Made by a program: the position numbers and the translations under genes. The notes beneath the pieces are model-generated. The model was not told the origin of the DNA and did not search any database. It saw only the letters and a list, made by a program, of their open reading frames with translations. DNA of 40,162 bases from an uncultured Clostridia bacterium (lineage in GTDB: Bacteria > Bacillota > Clostridia > Oscillospirales > Acutalibacteraceae). Location of the stretch: contig CANRHD010000017.1 of the NCBI GenBank assembly GCA_947630285.1, positions 1-40,162 of the forward strand, in the 5' to 3' direction. Below, in pieces: positions 1 to 8,554 of the stretch (the stretch's first letter is position 1; the number at the start of each line of letters is the position of its first letter).

Positions 1-14
1 TGTTTGGTAATTAC

Positions 15-60
15 ATTATACCATATTTTGAAGTTGCTTCTCTTTTTTATTGGTTCATAT
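15..60 (-). promoter_or_regulatory. Outward-facing promoter with conserved upstream box (left edge)
   Basis: On the minus strand a TATAAT -10 (positions 20-15) is preceded by TGG (extended -10) and, exactly 40 bp upstream, by the box ATATGAACCA (60-51). The same box, spacing and AATATGGTATAATG core occur on the plus strand at the right edge (40106-40151). The promoter points out of the window, so its gene is not visible. The -35 region is poor, which fits an activator-dependent promoter, but that is inference. Confidence 0.5.
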
Positions 61-114
61 CATTTTAACACATACATTTAAATAACTCTTTACGGTTATA
101 AGAACCGATTTTAT

Positions 115-143
115 TTGACAAGTTCGTCTTTTAATAATATAAT
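115..143 (+). promoter_or_regulatory. Sigma-A promoter of the first hybrid kinase
   Basis: Perfect TTGACA (115-120), 17-bp spacer and perfect TATAAT (138-143), about 48 bp upstream of the kinase start at 192. Confidence 0.8.
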
Positions 144-191
144 AATTGAAAAAGATTTGTGCTTTTATTTTCAATGAAAGGTTGAAGCGTT

Positions 192-2315
192 ATGGGACGC
201 AGATTTTGCAATTTAACAACATCTTTATTGCTTATTGTATCAATTCTTTTTATCGGCACGGTACAGCTTTACGCCGCCGGCGCTTCCGACGCTACCGCAC
301 AGGACGCAAAAGCAAAAATCGCTTTTACCGATAAGGAAAAGGAATATATTTCATCGCACAAGTCAGTTAAAATAGGCTATGTTCAGGACAGGATACCTAT
401 TTCATTTAAAGATGAAAACGGTGAATTCAACGGCATTTCAAGATATATTTTTGACCGTGTTTCCGAGCTTTGCGGCATCGACTTTGAATATGCCGCTCTA
501 CCGGGCGGTGAGGTTACCTACGATGTGCTTTTAGACGGCGGTTACGACCTCGTTTCAAGCGTTGAATATAACGAGGAGAACCAAAAGGCCAAGGGAATAC
601 TTATAAGCAATCCCTATCTTTCCAGCAAAAAGGTCGTTGTTGCCCGAAAGGGGTTTATATTAAGCTACAATTCCCCTCTTTCCATTGCAATTTCAACCGG
701 CTCGCAAACTATTAAAAAGGTACTCGGCAAGGCTTACCCGAATTTTAAATTTGTAGACTACCCGTCAATCAACGCCTGCTTTGACGCCGTTAATTCGGGC
801 GAGGCGGATTTGCTTATGCAGAACCAATTTGTAGTTGAGTATTGGAAAGCAAAGCCCATATACGAAAACCTCAAGGTTATCCCGGTTCTCGGTCTGGACG
901 ACAGGCTGTGTTTTTCCGCTGTTGTGGCGTTCGGGGACAAAAAGGGCCCCTCTGCCGCAGACGGGCGCATTTTAATTGACATACTAAACAAGGTAATAGC
1001 CGCCATGCCCGAGGACGAGGTCGGCAACTATACCATACAGGGCGTTATGGAGAACCAGTACAAATATAATTTTTCTGATTTTATGTACCGTTACCGTTTT
1101 GCCGTAAGAACCTTTGCCACGCTCTTTATAGTAATAATGGTGCTGTTGTTCCTGCTTGTAAGGCTGAATTTACGCTATGCCGCAAACAAGGCCGACGCCA
1201 AGGTCAGGGGTCAGTTCCTAAACACTATGAGCCATGAAATCAGAACGCCGTTAAACGGTCTTGTCGGGCTCAATCACCTTATGGAAAACGAGCTTGACAA
1301 CAGCGAAAAGCTGGGTCAGCATATCAGGCAGTCGAATGTCACAGCAAAATACCTGCTTTCGCTTGTGGACGATATGCTCGATATGTCGAGCCTCCAGGAG
1401 GAGAACCTCAAGCTTGACGCCCACCCGATCAACCTAAAGCTTGTTATCGACACGATAAACTCGGTAACGCAGAACACTTTGCAGGAAAAGAAAATCAGGT
1501 ACTCGTTTGACTGCAATATAAATTGGCAATATATTGTTGCGGACGAGGCAAGAATACAGCAGGTTATTTTAAATCTGCTTGACAACGCAAGGAAATTTAC
1601 CCCCAAAGGCGGTATGGTGGATTTCAGCGTTAAACAGGAGCTTAAAAGAAATAACAGGGTGCTTACGACCGTCACCGTTTCCGATACGGGAGTCGGCATA
1701 GGTGAGGAATTTAAAAAGCATATATTTGACACCTTTGCCCGTGAGCTTGACACCGTTTCAAAGGGAAATCAGGGCACGGGTCTGGGGCTTCCCATATGCC
1801 GCCAGCTTGCCAAGCTTATGGGCGGAGATATAAGCTTTGAAAGCGAAAAAGGCAAGGGCAGTATTTTTACCTTTACATTTTACGCCGGGCTGTCGGACGC
1901 TCCGAAGTCCAATACCGATACCGAGACTCCCGAAAAGCCTGCCGCAGACTCCAAACGCATACTTGTCGCCGAGGACAACGAGCTTAACGGCGAAATAATG
2001 CTGGAGCTTCTCCGGGGCGAGGGGTACGAGGCAGAGCTTGCGCAGAACGGAAAAATCGCCGTAAATATGTTTTCACAGTCACAGCCGTATGAGTATTCGG
2101 TAATTCTTATGGACCTGCTTATGCCGGAAATGGACGGCTTTGAGGCGACGGAGAAGATACGGGCTCTTGACCGTCCCGACGCAAAAACGGTACGCATTTT
2201 CGCCTGTACCGCAAACTCCTCCGACTCGGACAAGAAAAGAGCCGCCGCATGCGGTATGAACGATTTTATCACGAAGCCCATTGACATTAAGGAGCTTTTT
2301 GAAAAGCTGAAATAG
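192..2315 (+). CDS. Hybrid sensor histidine kinase with periplasmic-binding-type sensor and receiver domain
   Basis: 707 aa. Order seen: signal peptide/TM (about 1-29), an extracellular family-3 solute-binding-like sensor (about 45-285, opening with VKIGYVQDRIPISF), a TM helix (about 298-325), HisKA with SHEIRTPLNG (phospho-acceptor His348), HATPase with N box LLDNARKF and G boxes DTGVGIG and GTGLGLP, then a C-terminal receiver (about 588-707) with ILMDLLMP (Asp641) and the TKP lysine. The layout resembles BvgS/EvgS, but with a single sensor domain and no HPt domain, so the phosphate should pass to a partner encoded elsewhere. A family-3 sensor usually binds amino acids or similar small ligands; the ligand here is unknown. 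The start at 192 has AAAGG upstream and a strong promoter. It is monocistronic and convergent with the next operon. Confidence 0.93.
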   Translation: MGRRFCNLTTSLLLIVSILFIGTVQLYAAGASDATAQDAKAKIAFTDKEKEYISSHKSVKIGYVQDRIPISFKDENGEFNGISRYIFDRVSELCGIDFEYAALPGGEVTYDVLLDGGYDLVSSVEYNEENQKAKGILISNPYLSSKKVVVARKGFILSYNSPLSIAISTGSQTIKKVLGKAYPNFKFVDYPSINACFDAVNSGEADLLMQNQFVVEYWKAKPIYENLKVIPVLGLDDRLCFSAVVAFGDKKGPSAADGRILIDILNKVIAAMPEDEVGNYTIQGVMENQYKYNFSDFMYRYRFAVRTFATLFIVIMVLLFLLVRLNLRYAANKADAKVRGQFLNTMSHEIRTPLNGLVGLNHLMENELDNSEKLGQHIRQSNVTAKYLLSLVDDMLDMSSLQEENLKLDAHPINLKLVIDTINSVTQNTLQEKKIRYSFDCNINWQYIVADEARIQQVILNLLDNARKFTPKGGMVDFSVKQELKRNNRVLTTVTVSDTGVGIGEEFKKHIFDTFARELDTVSKGNQGTGLGLPICRQLAKLMGGDISFESEKGKGSIFTFTFYAGLSDAPKSNTDTETPEKPAADSKRILVAEDNELNGEIMLELLRGEGYEAELAQNGKIAVNMFSQSQPYEYSVILMDLLMPEMDGFEATEKIRALDRPDAKTVRIFACTANSSDSDKKRAAACGMNDFITKPIDIKELFEKLK

Positions 2316-2337
2316 GCTTACAATTTAACAGAGCAAA

Positions 2338-2376
2338 AAGGTGGGGAAGCCGTTTGGCCGCCCCACCTTAATTTTT
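2338..2376. terminator. Bidirectional terminator between convergent kinase genes
   Basis: Stem AAGGTGGGG/CCCCACCTT (2338-2346 with 2361-2369). It is followed by AATTTTTTATTTT on the plus strand, and on the minus strand by a TTTTT run. It sits between the stops of the two convergent transcription units. Confidence 0.85.
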
Positions 2377-2387
2377 TATTTTGCAAA

Positions 2388-3662
2388 TTATTTAAACGCC
2401 TCTGCGCCCTGCTTTTTGGCCTCCTCTGTTCTGAGGCTGTCCATTATTTTAACACAGCCGGCGGCGTCCGTCTTTTTCCTGAGCAGATTTTCAAGAGCGG
2501 AAGCAACATCTTCCGCACTGTAGCCGACTATCTTTGACGCCGCTGTGGATACCCTTTCCCTTTCGGCTATTGAAGCCGCCGCATCCGTTACCATTTTGGA
2601 CTGTATATTTGCGGTTTCCCTGTTAAAGCACTTAACGGTAGAGATGCCGTCAAATGCGGCGTTGTAGTTTTCGGGCTCGGCGCAGAACTCCAAAAACTCA
2701 CGGGCAAGCTCAAGCTTATCGCCGTTCTTGTTGAGCATCATCATATTCAGGTTGCCGCCCTCGTATGTGCCGCCCTCAACCGTATTGAAGAACACGGGCA
2801 TTACGGCAAAGTCGTCAACGGTATATTTGCCGTCCTTTTCAAAGTCCGTATAGAACCAGGTGTCCCAGATAAATGTCATTACGGCCTTGCCCGAGCTTAA
2901 CGCAGGGCTTATATCAGACCAGCCGGTTTTAAGATAATTTGTCCCGAACCAGCCGTTGTCGGCGGCCTTTTCTATCCAGGCGGCCATATTCCTAACCTGC
3001 GGAATGTCGGAGTATTTTATCTCGTTATTATTGAGCTTTTCAAGCAGCTCCGGCTCGTCGGCAAAAACGGGGTCAAGCCCGAACTGCGCCATCCAGGTAC
3101 AGCCGTCCTGCGCCCAGCAAATAGGCGTCTGACCCATATCCGCAAGTGTTTGGCAGAGGGTGTCAAACTCCGCCTGCGTTGTTGCCGGCTCAAGGCCGAG
3201 ACTGTCAAGCAGGGTTTTGTTGTAATAACAGCCCGAAACGGAGCTTTCCCAAAACGGGAAGCCTATCAGGTTGCCCTGACTGTCAAGGCAGTATGCCTTT
3301 GCGCTGTCGGTAAGCTCCGAAACCCACTTTTCATCGTTAAGGTAATAAAAATTCTTTTCAACATCAAAGCGGTGGAGGTCGGAATTGTTGAAGTGCATAA
3401 GAATATCCGGCACATCGCCGTTTGCGATATTTTGTGAAGCCGTTGCCTCGAACTCAACATCTTCTATGGAAACAACTTTAATCTTATTGCCCGTTTTTTC
3501 CTCATAAAGCTTGAAAACAGCCGTCATATAGCTTTTTTCCATATCGCTTTTTTTGCCCATTATCGTAAGGGTTTTTCCACCCGAACAGGAGGTCAGCAAA
3601 AACGAGACAAGCAAAACAATCGACAAAATTAACGCTGTAATTTTTAAACAGTTTCTGCTCAT
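2388..3662 (-). CDS. ABC-type sugar solute-binding lipoprotein (family 1)
   Basis: 424 aa. The N-terminus is a lipoprotein signal with lipobox LTSC (Cys26), so the protein is tethered outside the membrane. The body has the usual family-1 features, including an N-terminal lobe with KLYEEKTGNKIKVV, a ligand cleft rich in Trp/Tyr, and GKAVMTFIWDTW in the second lobe, which suggests an oligosaccharide ligand. No permease or ATPase gene lies nearby. Its ATG overlaps the TGA of the upstream hybrid kinase (ATGA at 3659-3662), so the two are translationally coupled. This context suggests it presents ligand to the kinase rather than, or as well as, serving transport. Family call is firm; the sensing role is inferred. 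Confidence 0.88.
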   Translation of the reverse strand: MSRNCLKITALILSIVLLVSFLLTSCSGGKTLTIMGKKSDMEKSYMTAVFKLYEEKTGNKIKVVSIEDVEFEATASQNIANGDVPDILMHFNNSDLHRFDVEKNFYYLNDEKWVSELTDSAKAYCLDSQGNLIGFPFWESSVSGCYYNKTLLDSLGLEPATTQAEFDTLCQTLADMGQTPICWAQDGCTWMAQFGLDPVFADEPELLEKLNNNEIKYSDIPQVRNMAAWIEKAADNGWFGTNYLKTGWSDISPALSSGKAVMTFIWDTWFYTDFEKDGKYTVDDFAVMPVFFNTVEGGTYEGGNLNMMMLNKNGDKLELAREFLEFCAEPENYNAAFDGISTVKCFNRETANIQSKMVTDAAASIAERERVSTAASKIVGYSAEDVASALENLLRKKTDAAGCVKIMDSLRTEEAKKQGAEAFK

Positions 3663-6625
3663 TGCTCATTTTCCCCTTCCCCGTTATCCTGCGGTTTTCT
3701 TTTTGACAGAATTTCGCCGACAAGCTCCCTGACCTTGTCCATATTTACAGGCTTGGCGAGATGCCCGTCCATACCGGCGTCAATTGCGTTTCGCTTATCC
3801 TCGGCAAAGGTGTTCGCCGTCATAGCGACAATGGGTATCGTCTTTGCCTCGGGGTGATCGCTTTCACGGATTTGCCTTGTGGCCTCGTAGCCGTTCATTA
3901 CGGGCATTTGAACATCCATAAGTATCATATCGTACCGACCGGGTTCGCTGTTAAGGAACATTTCGACCGCTTTAAGACCGTTTACGGCGACATCGCATTT
4001 TGCGCCCTCCATGTCAAGCAGTTCGGTGAGGATTTCGGAATTTAACTCGTTATCCTCGGCAACAAGGAACAGTCTGCCGTTCATAACGCCCTCAAACGCC
4101 GAAGCGTCCGCCTCTTTCTCCTCGCTCTGTTCGGAAACAAACAGCGGCCTTATTATCTGCCAGAAAGTAGAAACGAAAAACGGCTTTGACATAAAGGCGT
4201 TGATGCCTGCCTCACGGGCCTCCTGCTCAATATCGCTCCAATCATAGGAGGTCAGCACAAGTATAGGTATGTCCATACCCAACTGCTCCCTTATCATACG
4301 GGCGGTTTTAACGCCGTCGCTTCCGGGCATTTTCCAGTCAAGGAGTATGACCTTATAACCGTCGCCCGAATTGTGCGCCCTTACCGCCTCTTTTACCGCC
4401 GACTCGCCGTCGGTGACATAGGAAACGCCCACGCCCGTATCCTTCATCATTTCACGGATACTCAGGCAAACTTCCTCCTCATCGTCGGCAATAAGCATTT
4501 TATTGACATTTTGGCGTATCCATTCCTCCTGCTTGGCGTCGCTGTCGGGCAGAGAGAAGGTAAGTTCAACTGTAAAGGTACTTCCCTTGCCAAGCTCGCT
4601 TTCAACGCTGATAACGCCGCCCATAAGGTCTACAAGGTTCTTTGTTATTGCCATACCGAGACCCGTACCCTGTATCTTGTTGGTTACGGAGTTAATTTCC
4701 CTGCTGAAAGGATTAAACACCTGCTTTTGGAACTCCTCGCTCATACCTATGCCGTTGTCGCAAACGGAGAACCTGAGCTTGGTATATTGGTCGGAGGTTC
4801 GGGGAAGCTCGCTTATTATAAATTCGATTTTTCCGCCCTCGGGCGTGTATTTGATTGCGTTTGAGAGAAGATTTATAAGTATCTGATTAAGCCTCAGCTT
4901 GTCGCCGAGTATCTGTTCGGGCGGTGCGCCCTGAACACGAATTGTAAAGCTTTGCTCCTTAGCCTTTGCCTGCGGAAGCAATATGATATTAAGCTCCTCA
5001 AGTATTGCGGGCAGGCTGAAGCAGTCGATATTAAGCGAGGTTTTTCCGCTTTCTATCTTGCTCATATCAAGAACATCGTTAATAAGGCTGAGCAGATGAT
5101 GGCTTGAAGCCATAATTTTGTGCGTATATTCACGAACCTTTTGAGCGTCGCTTGCGTCCTTTTCCAAAAGCGTGGAAAAGCCGACAATGGCGTTCATGGG
5201 CGTTCTTATATCGTGCGACATATTTGAAAGGAAATTACTCTTAGCCTCGTTTGCGCTTTTGGCGGCGTCAAGAGCCTCCTGCAATTTTTGGTTCATCTGC
5301 TGTTCCACGGTGCGGTCGGACATAACGATAACATACTTAATATCGTCCTGAACACGCATATGGTAAACTGTCATTCTGTACCAGCGGCGTTCGCCCGTGG
5401 TCTGGTGCATATATTCGTATTCCCAATACCTGCTTGAATTAATCGGGATCGCCTCAAGCTCCTCCTTGGGGATAACGCCGTTGTAGTTTAGGGTACACGC
5501 TTCGAGCACTTTGATATTGCTCCTTGCTTCTTCCGCATTAACGCCGATTAAGCGCTCAATATTCGGGCTGATGTAATCGACATGCTGGTCATGGGCGTCA
5601 AGCATCATAAATATATCGTCAACGCTGTTTGAAAGCACATTGAAAAGTATATCCCTGTACTGAAGCTCCAGCCTGTTTTTACGGGTCTGCTTTCTGTTAC
5701 GCAAAATTACAAGCGTAAGTATCGCAATACCTGCCAAAAGGAACACGACAACCAAAACATCAAAGGTTATCTGCTGAATATAAACAAGACCCTCGCTGAC
5801 TGCGCTCTGCGGAACTGCGCTCAAAAGCAAATAGTGCTTATAGCCGACGGGCTGGTACAAAATGCAGTAGCTCTCGCCGCCTATTTTGCATTGAAGCAGA
5901 CCCTCGGCAGAATTTTTCCAATCGTCCCTTATATCGTTAAGCGACTCCTCACTCAAATCCGAGCCTGCTTTTAAATAAGTGAAGAAATTGCCGAACACAC
6001 TGCCGCCCTCGTAGGTTGAGAGCAGAACGCTGCCGTCCGTTCTGAGGACAAAGCATTTGGCCTCGCCCGAAAAGGCGTTCACATTAAGCGAGCTTGACAG
6101 CTCCGCATTGTTGTAGCTGACGGCAAGGTAGCTGTAATCGCTCCCCTTGTATTTACCCTTTGAAACGGGGCGTGCAAATACGGTAATTTCCTGGCCGTTT
6201 GCAAGCTTTTCGCCGGCAATTACTGCCTCCTTTTTATTTGCAAGGCTGTCCCACTCCTCCTCCAAGAGCATTTCGCCCTTTTTGCCGTCAAGGGTGATAT
6301 AGGATTTATCATCGTCGATAAAATAAGCCTGCGAAAAATTCCAATACTGTTTTTTGCTGTCTATATATTCAAAAACGGTTTCGTCGTCACTGCCGACCGC
6401 CGCCATATATTCGTCACAGCCGTCAAGCATACCCCAGTTCCTCTGGACAAAGGAGCTGAAAGTGCGGTTGACCTGACCGTAAATTTCTTTTAGCTGTTTG
6501 GTGCTGTCGTCATAAATCCTGTGGGAGATAAAGTTGAAATAAACCACCGCTATAATTACGGCAGCGATTACAGCCGCAGAAATTAAGAATAGCGGTAATA
6601 TATTTTTAATCCGTTTTTTCAACAA
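3659..6625 (-). CDS. Hybrid histidine kinase with extracellular sensor, PAS and two receiver domains
   Basis: 988 aa. TM1 (about 14-36), an extracellular Cache-like sensor (about 37-290), TM2 (about 291-315), a PAS domain (about 330-445, VDYISPNIERLIG), HisKA with SHDIRTPMNA (His471), HATPase with NLLSNAIKYTPEGG, DNGIGMS and GTGLGMA, then two receivers (first with LLDWKMPG, second with LMDVQMPV), both with phosphorylatable Asp and conserved Lys. No HPt or DNA-binding output is present. The start is TTG (6625), or a second TTG three bases on, with AAGGGGTG upstream. It is the first gene of a two-gene operon with the overlapping solute-binding lipoprotein. The Cache call is from layout only and is weaker than the kinase call. 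Confidence 0.92.
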   Translation of the reverse strand: MLKKRIKNILPLFLISAAVIAAVIIAVVYFNFISHRIYDDSTKQLKEIYGQVNRTFSSFVQRNWGMLDGCDEYMAAVGSDDETVFEYIDSKKQYWNFSQAYFIDDDKSYITLDGKKGEMLLEEEWDSLANKKEAVIAGEKLANGQEITVFARPVSKGKYKGSDYSYLAVSYNNAELSSSLNVNAFSGEAKCFVLRTDGSVLLSTYEGGSVFGNFFTYLKAGSDLSEESLNDIRDDWKNSAEGLLQCKIGGESYCILYQPVGYKHYLLLSAVPQSAVSEGLVYIQQITFDVLVVVFLLAGIAILTLVILRNRKQTRKNRLELQYRDILFNVLSNSVDDIFMMLDAHDQHVDYISPNIERLIGVNAEEARSNIKVLEACTLNYNGVIPKEELEAIPINSSRYWEYEYMHQTTGERRWYRMTVYHMRVQDDIKYVIVMSDRTVEQQMNQKLQEALDAAKSANEAKSNFLSNMSHDIRTPMNAIVGFSTLLEKDASDAQKVREYTHKIMASSHHLLSLINDVLDMSKIESGKTSLNIDCFSLPAILEELNIILLPQAKAKEQSFTIRVQGAPPEQILGDKLRLNQILINLLSNAIKYTPEGGKIEFIISELPRTSDQYTKLRFSVCDNGIGMSEEFQKQVFNPFSREINSVTNKIQGTGLGMAITKNLVDLMGGVISVESELGKGSTFTVELTFSLPDSDAKQEEWIRQNVNKMLIADDEEEVCLSIREMMKDTGVGVSYVTDGESAVKEAVRAHNSGDGYKVILLDWKMPGSDGVKTARMIREQLGMDIPILVLTSYDWSDIEQEAREAGINAFMSKPFFVSTFWQIIRPLFVSEQSEEKEADASAFEGVMNGRLFLVAEDNELNSEILTELLDMEGAKCDVAVNGLKAVEMFLNSEPGRYDMILMDVQMPVMNGYEATRQIRESDHPEAKTIPIVAMTANTFAEDKRNAIDAGMDGHLAKPVNMDKVRELVGEILSKRKPQDNGEGENEQ

Positions 6626-6674
6626 AACACCCCTTATTGCAGTAAATTTTCTTATTATATAACATTACTTGTAT

Positions 6675-6703
6675 ATTCTATCATAAAGGGTCAAATAAAT
6701 CAA
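6675..6703 (-). promoter_or_regulatory. Promoter of hybrid kinase/solute-binding operon
   Basis: On the minus strand TTGATT (6703-6698), 17-bp spacer, then TAGAAT (6680-6675) preceded by TGA (extended -10). It lies about 50 bp before the TTG start at 6625. Confidence 0.65.
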
Positions 6704-6746
6704 TTAAGTTTTTTAAATAAGGATTACTTTTAAAATAAATTTCGGC

Positions 6747-6797
6747 AAAAAAAGAAAACCCCTTGACAGAGACAATCTGCCGAAAGAGGTTTTCTTT
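6747..6797 (-). terminator. Terminator of the surface-protein operon
   Basis: Ten-base arms AAAGAAAACC/GGTTTTCTTT (6751-6760 with 6788-6797) and, reading leftward, a T run (6753-6747). Just upstream in the same transcript lies another 10-bp inverted repeat CTGCTTTTGG/CCAAAAGCAG (6805-6814 with 6834-6843). Both follow the last gene of the eight-gene operon. Confidence 0.75.
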
Positions 6798-6862
6798 TTA
6801 TAATCTGCTTTTGGCATTTTCATAAGAATAAAACCAAAAGCAGGAGGAAAAGCTTAATTAAA

Positions 6863-7981
6863 TCAGCTCTGCGTCTGTTCTTCTTCCTTATCCTTTTTGC
6901 GTTTAAATACAAGCAGGAGTATGAAGAACAAGCTGACAAGCATTATACCTGCCGAAAGCCAAATATTTTCCGCAGTAAGCGCACCCATTACGGGTATTTT
7001 TATTGTGGGAACCTTGGCAGGCTTTTTGCCGCCGTTATCGGTCGGCTTTTTATCATTATTGTTGTTGTCGTTTTGAGTAGGTTTATTATCAACGGGCTTT
7101 TTCCCGTCGTCGGGAGTACCCTGAGTAATATACATACCCGTCTCGTCTTTATCCGTACCGCCCGAACCGTCCGGATCGTCCGTGCTTTCAAAGCCGCCTT
7201 CGGGCGGAATTGTCGGGTCGGTTAAATCGGGGTCAATGTCGGGGATACCGTCGCCGTTTTCATCGACAATTACAAAGTCAAGGTAAACCGTGTCGGTTCC
7301 CATGGGAACAACAACGAGCTGTGTCCCGTCGGGAAGCTGTTGTATGTCAACCTTATCGGCTTCGTCGGAATATTCAACAACAAATTCACAAGTGCCGAGC
7401 TTTTGACCGTCCTTAGTGACGGTAACGCTGTGGCGGCCCTCAGACAAATCATCTACAAAGTATCTGCCGTCTTTATCGGTTTTTGCCGTATAACTGCCAA
7501 AGTCAAAGCTCATATCGGCGTCCTTGACTTTTTCATCGCCGAGATATACGCAACCGCCCATATCGACCTTTAAACAGCTGTCGTTCGGGTCGGAGGCGCA
7601 GTCCTCAAACGCAAACTCGACATAGACATCTGTCGTAACGTCGGTAAGCGTCAAAGAGCCGTTGGCAAACTTGTCGGTGGCATCTTCGCCGTTTACAACG
7701 ATCTTGCTGATATGGTGATTTTTGCCGCAGATAACATCAAGGTCTATATCGCCGAACCTGCTGACAGTAATCTCGGTACCGTCGGGGCAGATTTTGCCGC
7801 CGAACATTATATAGCCGCCGTCGCTGTTATAGTGGACGGTTATTTTGTGCTTGGAGGGTACGCTTGCGGAAATTACCATTCCGCCGCCCTGCGAGCCCGG
7901 TTCGGGATCTGCGCAAAAAGCAGAAATGCTCATTGTCATTACAAGCAAAGCTGTTAAAGCAAAGCATAAAAACCTTTTCAA
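6863..7981 (-). CDS. Secreted, C-terminally membrane-anchored surface protein
   Basis: 372 aa from the TTG at 7981. The tracked GTG at 7990 abuts the Shine-Dalgarno AGAGGGG, whereas the TTG nine bases on has an 8-nt spacing and gives a standard MKR signal peptide ending in AFCA. Seen: a beta-rich N-terminal part (about 30-130), a carboxypeptidase-regulatory-like fold (TDKDGRYFVDDLSEG), an acidic Ca-binding-like stretch (DENGDGIPDIDPD), a Pro/Asp/Asn/Lys-rich linker, then KIPVMGALTAENIW, a TM helix (about 340-359) and a basic tail KRKKDK. The end has the layout of a sortase signal, but IPVMG is not LPxTG. Last gene of the operon; probably the membrane or wall anchor of the secreted proteins encoded upstream. 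Function unknown. Confidence 0.75.
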   Translation of the reverse strand: MKRFLCFALTALLVMTMSISAFCADPEPGSQGGGMVISASVPSKHKITVHYNSDGGYIMFGGKICPDGTEITVSRFGDIDLDVICGKNHHISKIVVNGEDATDKFANGSLTLTDVTTDVYVEFAFEDCASDPNDSCLKVDMGGCVYLGDEKVKDADMSFDFGSYTAKTDKDGRYFVDDLSEGRHSVTVTKDGQKLGTCEFVVEYSDEADKVDIQQLPDGTQLVVVPMGTDTVYLDFVIVDENGDGIPDIDPDLTDPTIPPEGGFESTDDPDGSGGTDKDETGMYITQGTPDDGKKPVDNKPTQNDNNNNDKKPTDNGGKKPAKVPTIKIPVMGALTAENIWLSAGIMLVSLFFILLLVFKRKKDKEEEQTQS

Positions 7982-8029
7982 CGAAATCACCCCTCTTTAC
8001 TAAGTATTTTTTATGCTAAGGGGTAAGCG

Positions 8030-8524
8030 TCAGGGCGCTTTATACTCAACCGTGTAGGTTAAAGTGGTCTGATAAACCGCAACGAGAACCCCTGCGAAGC
8101 TCGGAACCTGTACCGAAACAGTTTTTTCGGCGCCTTTGGGGAGTGCATCGGTATTTATTGCGCCAAATTCAAATGTTTCATCAAGACCCGTGGGCGTATA
8201 TGCAAGCCCTGCCGGCCAGTCTTTATTTTTAAGCCTTTTGGTTGAGTCTTCATCAGTAACCCTAACGGTAATTTTTGCGCCGAGCTGTAACTGTGAAGTG
8301 ACCTTCGGGTTCATATCCTTTTGCTCGGTGTCGCCCCATTCGATTGAAAGGTCTGCCGGGATTTGAACCGAGTAGGTTTCGTCCGAAGTTTTGGTAATGG
8401 TTTGAACAACGACATCCGAATTTTTCGGGTCGGAGTCCTGCGTTATGGGATTATCTGCAAATGCGGTGAGTCCGAGGGAGGCAAGCATAGCAACCGTAAG
8501 GACAACGGATATTAATTTTTTCAT
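8030..8524 (-). CDS. Small secreted protein, paralogue family member 5
   Basis: 164 aa, ATG start with GGAGGT 7 nt upstream. Signal peptide ends at AFA (about residue 23). It carries the family signature: IPADLSIEWGD in the first half, an ITVRVTDED strand mid-way, and terminal strand VYQTTLTYTV. Closest to member 4 (8555-9070), with which it shares VQIPAD, YTPTG and the identical VYQTTLTYTV, so the two look like a recent tandem duplication. No catalytic motif and no cysteine; a predicted beta-sandwich is inference. It lies 30 bp after member 4. The layout recalls a WxL domain whose tryptophan motifs are missing. Confidence 0.72.
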   Translation of the reverse strand: MKKLISVVLTVAMLASLGLTAFADNPITQDSDPKNSDVVVQTITKTSDETYSVQIPADLSIEWGDTEQKDMNPKVTSQLQLGAKITVRVTDEDSTKRLKNKDWPAGLAYTPTGLDETFEFGAINTDALPKGAEKTVSVQVPSFAGVLVAVYQTTLTYTVEYKAP

Positions 8525-8554
8525 CCTTTTACCTCCGTGAAATCAGGAAATCAA

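Noticed and set aside
146-334. 62-codon plus-strand ORF
   Set aside because: It overlaps the kinase start in another frame, has no conserved pattern and includes a low-complexity Arg-rich end.
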